Source: DCFW01 sp963790715 (GTDB taxonomy: Bacteria > Bacteroidota > Bacteroidia > Bacteroidales > Bacteroidaceae). Taken from it: DNA of 64,000 nt. The notes below the pieces were generated by a model. The model saw only the letters and a program-made list of their open reading frames with translations. It was not told the origin of the DNA and did no database searches. Shown here piece by piece: positions 23,995 through 35,400 of this stretch. Each line of letters begins with the position of its first letter. Within the stretch, counting starts at the first letter, position 1. The position numbers and the translations under genes are program-made. Location of the stretch: positions 1-64,000 of the forward strand of contig CAWBPN010000018.1 in the NCBI GenBank assembly GCA_963790715.1. Reading direction: 5' to 3'.

Positions 23995-26900
23995 ATCGTA
24001 CAATAGTTGAATTGAAATTTCATACTTGCGAACCTTGCCGTCGGGCAATATGGCTCTTTTAATCGTACAATAGTTGAATTGAAATATCATCTGTTTAGCT
24101 CCATTCAATATATACCACGCTTTTAATCGTACAATAGTTGAATTGAAATCAATTGGCGAACTCCGGCCTCTTTTTTAATTCTTCTTTTAATCGTACAATA
24201 GTTGAATTGAAATTCCAATAGCTTGTTTTGGACATCAGGAGGCAATTCCCTTTTAATCGTACAATAGTTGAATTGAAATTTTGATACCTCGCGTGTATAT
24301 TTTAATGCTTTTTTCTTTTAATCGTACAATAGTTGAATTGAAATCGAGCACGCAGGTAGACATGAGGAAAACGGCGAAACTTTTAATCGTACAATAGTTG
24401 AATTGAAATTTCATACATAGAGTTGTCATTGCTATGACAACAACTTTTAATCGTACAATAGTTGAATTGAAATTTCTTCACAATTATTAATTATAAAATG
24501 CCTATTACTTTTAATCGTACAATAGTTGAATTGAAATTGCTTCAGAGCCGCTGGAAGTATTAGTCGGGTCGCTTTTAATCGTACAATAGTTGAATTGAAA
24601 TAAGTGTGGCAACAAAAGGTTATACACGACGCTTTCGACTTTTAATCGTACAATAGTTGAATTGAAATAATACAACCTCACAGATTGCCAACTCGGCAGG
24701 CACTTTTAATCGTACAATAGTTGAATTGAAATTCCATAAAGAATATCGGAAAATATGGTGCAATTTCCTTTTAATCGTACAATAGTTGAATTGAAATTGC
24801 TTCAGAGCCGCTGGAAGTATTAGTCGGGTCGGCTTCTTTTAATCGTACAATAGTTGAATTGAAATTCATCAAAAGAGTCTGCATATGATACCGCGCCTTT
24901 GCTTTTAATCGTACAATAGTTGAATTGAAATAAGAACCTCTTCCTTGCTTGTTTCGCCCCATTCAATCTTTTAATCGTACAATAGTTGAATTGAAATGAC
25001 ATAGCAGCATGATCAGTAATATCAAAATCAGGACTTTTAATCGTACAATAGTTGAATTGAAATTTTGGTCGACGGGATCAGCACCTACGGAGTCGCTAAC
25101 TTTTAATCGTACAATAGTTGAATTGAAATTCTCTATCACGTGGCATTCCATGCGCCAATTTAACTTTTAATCGTACAATAGTTGAATTGAAATCTTAAGG
25201 TGTTAGGTGAGACGGAACCTGAATGGTCTTTTAATCGTACAATAGTTGAATTGAAATTTAATAGTTCCGAATACATTTTCCAAGGAAAATGACTTTTAAT
25301 CGTACAATAGTTGAATTGAAATAAATTAACAAATGATGCTACTGGAGGTTGTATGTTGCTTTTAATCGTACAATAGTTGAATTGAAATGGTTGTGCCTTA
25401 TACTTTGACATGGTTGTTAAATCCTCTTTTAATCGTACAATAGTTGAATTGAAATAAGCAACATTTCCGAGCAAGTAATGAAACGTATTACTTTTAATCG
25501 TACAATAGTTGAATTGAAATAACCTACATATATAGCTGATGCCGGCGTTAATATCTTTTAATCGTACAATAGTTGAATTGAAATTTTACACACGCCAAGA
25601 TAGACCGTATAGAAGCTAACTTTTAATCGTACAATAGTTGAATTGAAATACAAGTATTGTTTGTCCGTCAATGTCTTCTTCCACTTTTAATCGTACAATA
25701 GTTGAATTGAAATTTCATGGTGGACTGGTATAGGTGTAGATTCCAGCCTTTTAATCGTACAATAGTTGAATTGAAATTTTCATATAAAAGTTGTTTGTCT
25801 TCATCAGGAATGTCTTTTAATCGTACAATAGTTGAATTGAAATTGAACAGCCTTATCGACTTGGCTGTACGTCCCAAGCGCTTTTAATCGTACAATAGTT
25901 GAATTGAAATTTGGATAAAGATTCTATTTCATCGTCAACAGATGCTTTTAATCGTACAATAGTTGAATTGAAATCTTATAAGAGTTAATAAATATGATCC
26001 TTTCAAATCCTTTTAATCGTACAATAGTTGAATTGAAATAAGATTTTGAAAGTTCGGAATATTCCATCCAACCGACTTTTAATCGTACAATAGTTGAATT
26101 GAAATACAGCACGATTAATTGTAGATGACTTAGAGGGTTTCTTTTAATCGTACAATAGTTGAATTGAAATAGTGACCTTTATAAATAGCTCCACATCTTC
26201 AATATGCTTTTAATCGTACAATAGTTGAATTGAAATAATTCAAAAGGAATCGTAATTGCTCGGGACCAGGCACTTTTAATCGTACAATAGTTGAATTGAA
26301 ATAGTTTCTGCGTTAGACTCTTCTTGTAGGTATTTGATCTTTTAATCGTACAATAGTTGAATTGAAATGCAGGATAAGGCTTTAAAACCTTTTGGTTTAA
26401 ATACTTTTAATCGTACAATAGTTGAATTGAAATCACATCGCATGCAGCAGGATTTGGCGGCACAGCTCGTCTTTTAATCGTACAATAGTTGAATTGAAAT
26501 ATTGGTACTGTTGCTAGTCCTGTTCTTGATTTTTTACTTTTAATCGTACAATAGTTGAATTGAAATCCTGTAAATTTAGTTAATGGTGTTACTGGTGGTG
26601 GCTTTTAATCGTACAATAGTTGAATTGAAATTTACGCTCGATCAATATAGGCGGTTGAACTCTATTCTTTTAATCGTACAATAGTTGAATTGAAATCATA
26701 ATCTCTAATGTTCTTTTCATATAATACTTTCTTTTAATCGTACAATAGTTGAATTGAAATTAGTCATCCTCTACTACATCAATACCGTCCAAGAGCTTTT
26801 AATCGTACAATAGTTGAATTGAAATTTCTTTTTTGAGATCGCGAAAATGTTCCATAACCCTTTTAATCGTACAATAGTTGAATTGAAATTAAGATATTTG

Positions 26901-29544
26901 TTCGTTGTCGATATATCTCCATGACGTCTTTTAATCGTACAATAGTTGAATTGAAATATGTATTTTGATGTGCCGGTACTGGAGTTTGAATCTTTTAATC
27001 GTACAATAGTTGAATTGAAATAGTGATTTGGCTCATATGCTTGAACGGTCTTTATCTTTTAATCGTACAATAGTTGAATTGAAATTTATTAACTAATAGA
27101 AAAAAATAAGTTCAATATGCTTTTAATCGTACAATAGTTGAATTGAAATTCTTGTACCCATTAACGGGTATGATGTGGATTTGTCCCTTTTAATCGTACA
27201 ATAGTTGAATTGAAATTCTGATAAGTTTGTGTCTGCAGCTCAAAAAAGATCTTTTAATCGTACAATAGTTGAATTGAAATATTATCCGATACTATAGACG
27301 CTAGGATAACCAAACACTTTTAATCGTACAATAGTTGAATTGAAATAGCAATAAAAAGAGAGGATATAAAAAAATAAAAATACTTTTAATCGTACAATAG
27401 TTGAATTGAAATCAAAAAAGTCAGATTCCACACACGAGACTTTGTCTCCCTTTTAATCGTACAATAGTTGAATTGAAATACGAATGTCACATTCACCCAT
27501 GTGACATTGAATGGGCTTTTAATCGTACAATAGTTGAATTGAAATAGGTGTTAGAAAAAGGTGGGGTATCTCCGTCGCACTTTTAATCGTACAATAGTTG
27601 AATTGAAATAAGTTCCTTTAATACGTGGAATCGATTCCACGTAATTCTTTTAATCGTACAATAGTTGAATTGAAATTCAAGCGGGCACAACAGCCCAAGT
27701 AAAGACACGACCACCTTTTAATCGTACAATAGTTGAATTGAAATAATAATCATAAACCAATTTATGATAAGGCAATTTTGTCTTTTAATCGTACAATAGT
27801 TGAATTGAAATATAATAACGGGAATTATTACAGGAATAGGCGTATTCCTTTTAATCGTACAATAGTTGAATTGAAATTTATTAAAAGATAAAGCTAAAAG
27901 ATTGTCTGCAATCTTTTAATCGTACAATAGTTGAATTGAAATAAAGATCTGTCACCTGTACCAATTGCGGCAGATCTGCTTTTAATCGTACAATAGTTGA
28001 ATTGAAATTTGCATACAGTTGTTACAAGTACAATCAACAGGCGGACTTTTAATCGTACAATAGTTGAATTGAAATATATTCGGTGATGAGGTAAAGTACT
28101 TTCCGGAGGACTTTTAATCGTACAATAGTTGAATTGAAATATAACAAGAACAATTTCTATCCATTTCCAATTCCCAACTTTTAATCGTACAATAGTTGAA
28201 TTGAAATCGGTGACGAACTGCGCGTGGTGTTGGAAAAAGGAGCTTTTAATCGTACAATAGTTGAATTGAAATCCATTAGATGATTACTTAGTGTGTACCC
28301 TTTTGCCTTTTAATCGTACAATAGTTGAATTGAAATTATATAAGATTGTCACCATATAAATTTGACAATTCTCTTTTAATCGTACAATAGTTGAATTGAA
28401 ATACAATTTGATTTTGATTTATCACGTAAGAATATAAACTTTTAATCGTACAATAGTTGAATTGAAATACGTTCTAAATGAACAGATAACTTTCTGCCGA
28501 ATAAAAGCTTTTAATCGTACAATAGTTGAATTGAAATAACATAAATACACGAGTGTACAAGTCGTACAGTGAACTTTTAATCGTACAATAGTTGAATTGA
28601 AATATCTTCGCTTATAGCTTATACAGCAGGTAGGAATAACTTTTAATCGTACAATAGTTGAATTGAAATGCGAAATCCAGAACTTACACTTGATTACAGT
28701 TTGTCGTCTTTTAATCGTACAATAGTTGAATTGAAATCTGAATACAGGCGTTATGCTCCATATGCTGATCTCAATCTTTTAATCGTACAATAGTTGAATT
28801 GAAATAGTGATGGACTTATAAATTAGCTAGTTATTGACGATTGTCTTTTAATCGTACAATAGTTGAATTGAAATCGTCAGCTCTTCGGCATCTACTGCCG
28901 GCTCGTTCCTCCTTTTAATCGTACAATAGTTGAATTGAAATATCTAGTTACAGATCCGCTTAATTTCGTCTTCACTATACTTTTAATCGTACAATAGTTG
29001 AATTGAAATTGGCGACGAACTGATGTGGCAGTGCTTAATGAAGCGTGTACTTTTAATCGTACAATAGTTGAATTGAAATAGCATAGAAGTCAGGAAACCG
29101 ACAACGGCCATGAAACTTTTAATCGTACAATAGTTGAATTGAAATGTACTCGGCGGTCACCCAGCGGCCGACGCGTGACAGGCCTTTTAATCGTACAATA
29201 GTTGAATTGAAATCGCAAAGCACGGGAACAAACGGCTCTTCAGTTTGTCCTTTTAATCGTACAATAGTTGAATTGAAATTAGGTCAACATCGTTAATATC
29301 AAAGTCAAGCTCCGGACTTTTAATCGTACAATAGTTGAATTGAAATTGCGCACTCTCAGACTGGTATAATGTGGTGAACTTCTTTTAATCGTACAATAGT
29401 TGAATTGAAATAAAGAAAATATTTGAATCCGTGACAAGGGCTGGCGCCTTTTAATCGTACAATAGTTGAATTGAAATTCCTTAACGAGATAAGCCTCGTT
29501 AAGGAACGGGGTTACTTTTAATCGTACAATAGTTGAATTGAAAT
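23995..29544 (+). CRISPR. CRISPR array, distal segment: 24-bp repeat piece plus 84 intact repeats
   Basis: After the IS right end the sixteenth repeat resumes (23995-24018). I then counted 84 full repeats, the first starting at 24056 and the last at 29515-29544. With the proximal segment this gives 100 repeats and 99 spacers in one original array. Periods are 64-68 bp. No variant repeat was seen, not even at the distal end where degeneration is common. The spacers at 24538-24571 and 24798-24835 share 34 nt. Several spacers hold strong inverted repeats (24422-24441, 27483-27508, 27622-27643, 29478-29505). Confidence 0.98.
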
Positions 29545-29557
29545 AAAAATCTGCATT

Positions 29558-29587
29558 TTATTCAGTATAAAATATAATGCTGAATAA
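29558..29587 (+). terminator. Hairpin just after the array
   Basis: TTATTCAG (29558-29565) pairs with CTGAATAA (29580-29587), 13 bp beyond the last repeat. No strong U-tract follows, so it may stabilise or mark the end of the pre-crRNA rather than terminate it alone. Confidence 0.4.
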
Positions 29588-29704
29588 TTTATGACATTTA
29601 AATCTAATGGTATAATATCTAGTTAAAATTTTTCACCATCAAAAGCCAGCAAACAAAGTAGGAAACAGATGGTTGAATAGAAAATCAAAATTAAACATGC
29701 GTAA

Positions 29705-29760
29705 TAAAAAATATTGTCCGCAATTTGTATTTCTGGTACAAACACGGACAAATATTTTTT
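29705..29760. terminator. Bidirectional terminator between array and phosphatase gene
   Basis: ATATTGTCCG (29711-29720) pairs with CGGACAAATAT (29745-29755), with an inner TTTGTA/TACAAA stem. A-runs on the left and T-runs on the right give U-tracts in both directions. It would end both the convergent phosphatase mRNA and pre-crRNA read-through. Confidence 0.7.
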
Positions 29761-29791
29761 GAATAATTGAGAAATAGATCTAGGAGAATGG

Positions 29792-30886
29792 TTAGAATGC
29801 TATAGCCTTACCTGCACCTTCATGTTGCGGATTAAACGGAATATTCAGAATTGATGCAATGGTAGGGGCTATTTGTTTGGTATAAAATTGACAATCTTGT
29901 TTTACTTCTCCGTATGAGGGAATGCCTTTGCCAAAGGCTATTACCCACGTTTGACCGGAATTCCTGATGCTCGTTCCATGGCCTTCCCAATCATCGGGAC
30001 CCGTGGCGCCGTTGCCTCTTCCGTGGTCACATGTGACAATGAAAATGGTTTTGTTTTTATAAAATGGATCCGACTGGGCATATTGCCATAACTCTTTTAT
30101 GAATTCATCACTACGGTGTGCCGACCTCAGATATTGGTCGTATCTGCCTTCGTGGCAAAAGTCGTCGGTCTCGTCAAAAGCAAAATAGATGAACTTCGGC
30201 TTGCGGCTCTTCATGGCTTCCAGGCCATAATGAAACGTGTATACGTCAAAACGTTCATCTCTCCAATGATGCGGGTCTTCATCTTCAATGGTATCAAGAT
30301 ACAACTCTTCTTTTGTAGGAGTTGGAGACAGCGAATGCATGTAACCGGCATTAACCTCTAACTTGCTGCGCTTTACGTTCAAGATGTACGGAAAACAATC
30401 CCAACTTGCAAAAGCTAAAACGCTGCCTTTGTATTCAGGCGAATTATTGACGATTTCCAATAAGTTGGTGTTCGGATTATAGATGGTGTCGTTGCTGCGA
30501 ATTTTGTCGTCATCGGGGAATCCGCATAACAACTCGTTGTAACCGGGATAAGAGAAATGCATGCTGTTGGCTACATCCATTTTGCAACCTTTCCACCTGT
30601 TGCCGATGATAGTGCCGTTGCTCTTCACCGTGCTCCATATAAACGGCAGTAATGTCTCTCGTCTTTCATTGCGGGTGGGACGATTAAACAGCGCATTCAC
30701 GTCTTTGACATTGTCTTCGTTACCATCCATATACTTTTTGTTCGATATGAGCGTGGAATCAGCTCCGCCGAACAATTCTTCCCAACGAAAACCGTCAAGA
30801 GTGATGAGTACCACTCTGGTGTCTTGCCCGTAGGCGGGGAAATACAGAGAAAATGCCAATAAAAATAGAGCTAATAATTTTTTCAT
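29792..30886 (-). CDS. Secreted alkaline-phosphatase-superfamily enzyme (phosphoesterase)
   Basis: 364 residues with a Sec signal peptide (MKKLLALFLLAFSLYFPAYG, cleavage about residue 20). Metal and catalytic motifs of the alkaline phosphatase/NPP superfamily are present: Asp31 in ITLDGFRW, Ser112 at the nucleophile position in FSYPGYNELLCG, DETDDFCHEGRYD near 236-248, VTCDHGRG near 288 and GHGTS near 302. It would hydrolyse phosphate mono- or diesters in the periplasm or at the surface; the substrate cannot be read from sequence. It lies 23 bp downstream of a SusD gene in a susC-susD run, so it probably processes the cargo of that transporter. No TAT motif or lipobox is present. Confidence 0.8.
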   Translation of the reverse strand: MKKLLALFLLAFSLYFPAYGQDTRVVLITLDGFRWEELFGGADSTLISNKKYMDGNEDNVKDVNALFNRPTRNERRETLLPFIWSTVKSNGTIIGNRWKGCKMDVANSMHFSYPGYNELLCGFPDDDKIRSNDTIYNPNTNLLEIVNNSPEYKGSVLAFASWDCFPYILNVKRSKLEVNAGYMHSLSPTPTKEELYLDTIEDEDPHHWRDERFDVYTFHYGLEAMKSRKPKFIYFAFDETDDFCHEGRYDQYLRSAHRSDEFIKELWQYAQSDPFYKNKTIFIVTCDHGRGNGATGPDDWEGHGTSIRNSGQTWVIAFGKGIPSYGEVKQDCQFYTKQIAPTIASILNIPFNPQHEGAGKAIAF

Positions 30887-30909
30887 TTCTATGTTTTTTT
30901 AGTGAGAAC

Positions 30910-32394
30910 TTAATTGTTTTTCAACCACCACGGCTCTTCGTTGATATTATCATTGTTTGCCCCGAATTGACCGGTGACGGCTGCCGTTACGTTTGCCGCA
31001 TTATTTTGATATTCGGATTGCGGATACATCCAACGATATGGAATTGCAGTGCCTGCTACGTGTGCAAATGACGGATAACCGGTGCGTAAATCGTCAAAGT
31101 AGGCATCCCACCCGCCTTGATAGAAATCGACACAATATTTTTGGAATATGATTCTTTTGAGCTTCTCATCATTTGAGAAATCATTTGAGAATTTCACGGA
31201 ATCGCCTTGCAAATATGTTGCGGCGGCTGCGGGTGTGACATATTGTGAATAGTTGGTGGCATAAGTCTGATAGAACAGGAATGATGCATTCACTCCATTT
31301 TCATAATATGTCTGTGCATTTCCGGTAATCCATCCGCGAACTACTGCTTCAGCCAATACTTGTTGCAGTTCTGCATAGCCCATCAACATTGTCGGTTCAC
31401 AAGTAGGTTCGGTACGGAAACGATCGTTTATTTGTGAAATTTTGCCTTGTCCGACCAAAACAATATTTTGTCCGTAAGGCACAGTAGGATCGCCACCGGC
31501 ATAAGCTGTGAAGTCACTGACTGCTTTACCTTCGGTATTTGCTTCATTGGTTGGAAGCGCGAACAAGAATAAACGAGGATCTTTTCTGTTGCTCATGCGG
31601 TCGATGTATGTCTTATCCATATAGTAACCCGACCATTGTGCATTAAATTGAGGGTATCGACATCCTGCCTGGTCGATGAATGTAAGCTGTCCGTTGTCGC
31701 TGTTGCTTGTCATCAGAGGATTTTGCATAACGGCATTGAATTCTTGTATGATATTGTGCGAACCTACTGTGGTGTGATGCGACAATGTCATCAGCACTTT
31801 AAGGTGGAAAGAATTAATGAGCTTTCTCCATGACGTTACGTCGCCGTTATAAATGATGTCTCCTGAAATGGTGCTGCCTGCTTCATTTTTTAGTTCGGTA
31901 TCGGCATCGGTCAAATCCTGAAGTATACCTGCAAACACAGCTTGTTGCGTATCATATTTAGGTGCATAATTACTACCGGTTTGTCCTTGCAGAGCTGCAC
32001 TGTACGGTATATCGCCGAATGTAAGTGTCAGATTATAGAAATAGTATGAACGGAAGAATTTTGCAAGTGGTACGTATATTGAATCTCCGGTACGTTTGGC
32101 TTCTTCTTCCATTTTTTCAACCTGCAACAAGCTTGTGTTGTATGTGCTGAAATCGCCGCGATTCCATTCAAAAAACTGTTCGGCATTTTGTCCGTCTGTC
32201 TGAATCACCATCTTTTGTGCATACATTCCTCCGGTATATCCACGGTCAAAGGCGTCTTGGCAGATGTTGGGGAGTATGGCTTGCGGATTTACTTCGGCCG
32301 CACTGTTGGGATTATCATTTATGCTTTCCAAATTACTACATGATGCTATTGTAAGACCTATAGCAAATATCGATAATATCTTATTAATTTTCAT
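30910..32394 (-). CDS. SusD/RagB-family outer-membrane lipoprotein (SusD-like 2)
   Basis: 494 residues. A lipoprotein signal ends at Cys19 (ILSIFAIGLTIASCS), followed by the typical NLESINDNPNSAAEVNPQAIL start of SusD-like proteins. TPR-like helices include FFRSYYFYNLTLTFGDIPYSAA, a hallmark motif. The C-terminus (WDAYFDDLRTGYPSF, then NEEPWWLKNN) also fits. SusD proteins form the surface lid over the SusC barrel and bind the nutrient. It starts 21 bp after susC. In this locus the partner enzyme is a phosphoesterase rather than a glycosidase, so the ligand may be a phosphorylated compound. Confidence 0.92.
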   Translation of the reverse strand: MKINKILSIFAIGLTIASCSNLESINDNPNSAAEVNPQAILPNICQDAFDRGYTGGMYAQKMVIQTDGQNAEQFFEWNRGDFSTYNTSLLQVEKMEEEAKRTGDSIYVPLAKFFRSYYFYNLTLTFGDIPYSAALQGQTGSNYAPKYDTQQAVFAGILQDLTDADTELKNEAGSTISGDIIYNGDVTSWRKLINSFHLKVLMTLSHHTTVGSHNIIQEFNAVMQNPLMTSNSDNGQLTFIDQAGCRYPQFNAQWSGYYMDKTYIDRMSNRKDPRLFLFALPTNEANTEGKAVSDFTAYAGGDPTVPYGQNIVLVGQGKISQINDRFRTEPTCEPTMLMGYAELQQVLAEAVVRGWITGNAQTYYENGVNASFLFYQTYATNYSQYVTPAAAATYLQGDSVKFSNDFSNDEKLKRIIFQKYCVDFYQGGWDAYFDDLRTGYPSFAHVAGTAIPYRWMYPQSEYQNNAANVTAAVTGQFGANNDNINEEPWWLKNN

Positions 32395-32415
32395 ATCTAT
32401 GATGTATTTAACTTG

Positions 32416-35400
32416 TTAAAACTTTAAATTTATTCCTAGTCCTATATAACGGGCTGTAGGATCTTCCGCTCCGTTATTAGAGGCGGTGTCACCGCTGATA
32501 TCGGGATCTATCCATGGAGCTTTTGACCATAATAATACATTGTTGCAGAATACATTTGCCGTCAAGCCTTTAACAGGGCATTCTTTTGCAAGTATTTTAT
32601 GAAAATCATAGGAAAGAGATATATAACGTACTTTGAGATATGTACGATTGAATGTGTTTGCATAAGTCTTATCCATTTTGTCTGTTACAAGTGCGCGATA
32701 CGGATAATTCTGGCACCATGATTGCCATTCCACTGCAAGAGTATTTTTAGCATAAGTACGTGTGTCAGAAACGACATGTCCGTTAGCGTCATATTGAACG
32801 CTTCCGCCTGTTACCACTACTGCATCGGGAACATATACAGGCTTTCCGGTATTATATTCTTCGTCACGGTAAGTCACTGATTTCGGATGTTTACCACCCC
32901 ACCATAATTTAGGACTCAATGTAGAATATATTACACCTCCGATACCGCCGTCAATGTCGATATTTAAAGTTAAATCTTTATATTTGAACGTATTCTGCAA
33001 GCCGTAGCGCAAATCAGGATCAGTATGCCCTACATTTCTGTCGTATGAATCTTTTATCGGTTGTCCGGTTGCATCTACAATTAAGTCTCCGTTTGATGCT
33101 CTTTGCCATACGGTACCGAAATATGAATCGGCACGGTCTCCTTTTTTCATATCTCCGAAATATTCAGCTCCACCGTATATCTCCGACAGTTTCTTAACCA
33201 TGTGGCTCATATTCAGATTAACGTTCCAATTGAAATCTCTGTTTTGAATTGCTTTCACATTAGCCATGAATTCCACGCCGTTGGTCGTATATTTATTACC
33301 GTTTATTTTGTGGGTTGAAAAACCTGAAGCTTGTGAAATGGACATATCAAGAATTTGATTCTCATCTAAGTTATGGAAATAAGTGAAATCAAGAGACACT
33401 CTTTTATATAATGATGTTGATAAACCCAACTCAAAGGATATTGTCTTCTGCGGTTTTATATTTGAGTTAACCATGGCATCAGGATATGTAACCATAGGAG
33501 TGGTTCCCCAGTCGTTTAACTTTGTATATACTTCTTGTATTTGATACGGATCCAAATCACTTGAAACGGCAGCCCATGATCCTCTCACTTTCAAGTAATC
33601 AAAAAGCTGTGGAAGCTTAACATAATCTGAAATTACCGAGCTTAATGAAACGGAAGGATAGAAATAAGAATTATTTCCTTTAGACAGAGTGGACGACCAG
33701 TCGTTACGCCCTGTCAACGTAAGATATGCATATTTTGAAAAATCAAAGTCAATTGTTCCGTAAACACTGCGTATTTCTTTTTCGCTACGTGTTCCCCAAA
33801 GAGGATTGCCGCTGTCGTTTATCATAATTGCACCTGTGGAATTACTCAAATTATAAATTCCCGGAACGTTTAATCCGTCTGTCGATTCGTAGTCGTTTCT
33901 ATAGTTGCGATGAAACATTGAAGCTCCGGCATTTACCGTCATATTTACGTCGTTAAGCAGATATTTTGTATATGTAGCCAATATGTCGGCATCAATATTG
34001 TTTTGTGAAGTGTTCCAAACCTTGTAATCACCTGCTCGGGAGTCTCCGTAATTCATATAAGATTTCGGGCTTTTGTGCTCATCGTTGATGCTTTGTTGGC
34101 GCATTGAAGCACGCCCCATTATACTAAGACTTGGAAGTATTTGATAATTCAAACGTAATTGTCCGGTAACCACATTACGATGTTCTATGCGTTTACCCTG
34201 CTCAATTGCAAACCAAGGGTTGTTGTACCATGCATAGTTGTAGTTAGCCTGGCGGTAACCTTCCATTCCAGGAACCCATTGATGATCTCTTAAATCTTTT
34301 CCGTTTATATCGGCACCCATCCATTCAACAATGGTATACATGTAGTTCGAAGGATGATAACCGTAATCGGGGTAGTTAGGGGTATATAACCCGTTATAAT
34401 CCAAATTCGCATTCAAAGTCAAGTTATCGGCAAGGTCAAATGATGAATTTATATTAAGTCCACCTGTTTGTATGGATGTTGTCGGCGCCTGCCCTTTTTG
34501 GTAAGCATATTGCCCGATAACACTTACACTGGCTTTATCACCTTTATAATTAATTGACAGATTATTGTTTGTGATAAGGCCTGTCTCCAGGAACGTCTTT
34601 AAGTTATCATGAGATACCAATGGCATCAGCACTCTTTCATAACGCGACTTGTCGTCATATTTTGTGCCTTCCACATCTCCATACCATTGAATCTCTTCAC
34701 CGGTTACTTTATCTTTAATCGGGCTGTTCCACTGTGAGGCCATATTGCCAACATTCAGTTTCGGTCCCCATTCCATATCGTCGTCTGATTTTCCTCCGCC
34801 TTGTCCGTCCCAGAACTCGTATTGGCCTTCAGAACCGCTACCGTATGACTTCTGTGTTTTAGGAAATGCCACATAACCTGCACTTGCCATATCTTTTGTA
34901 GAGAAAGATACTTCAACTCCGCGTTTTTTTGCAGTCTTGGTCGTAATCATTATAGCTCCGTCTTTACCGCGAGAACCGTATAATGCTGATGCAGCAGTAC
35001 CTTTCAACACATTAATACTTTCTATATTATCACTTGAAATATCGTATAAGTCCGATTCGATTGGCACACCGTCCAACACAATTAAAGGAGAATTTCCACG
35101 TAGCGAGAATGTTGGAGCTTCAAACATTCCGGAAGGATTGGAGACCGTTAAGCCTGCCACTTCGCCCGAAAGAGATGAAGCTACGTTCACTGTACCTGAA
35201 GCAGCCAACTTTTCACCAGATACCTCTTGCGTGGTGTAACCTAATTTCTTTACCTGTTGCTTGATACCGATAGCCGTTACAACTACTTCATTGATAGCAT
35301 TTACCTTATCGGATAACTGCACATCCATGACACCACCCTTTTCAACTTGTCTGTCGATGTTGTCATATCCTACGAAAGAAAACTGTAAAGTTGAGTTTAA

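Noticed and set aside
24538..24835. Duplicated spacer explained by block duplication of the array
   Set aside because: The intervening spacers are not duplicated and the two copies differ in length by 4 nt, so independent acquisition fits better. It is kept as a finding with that caveat.
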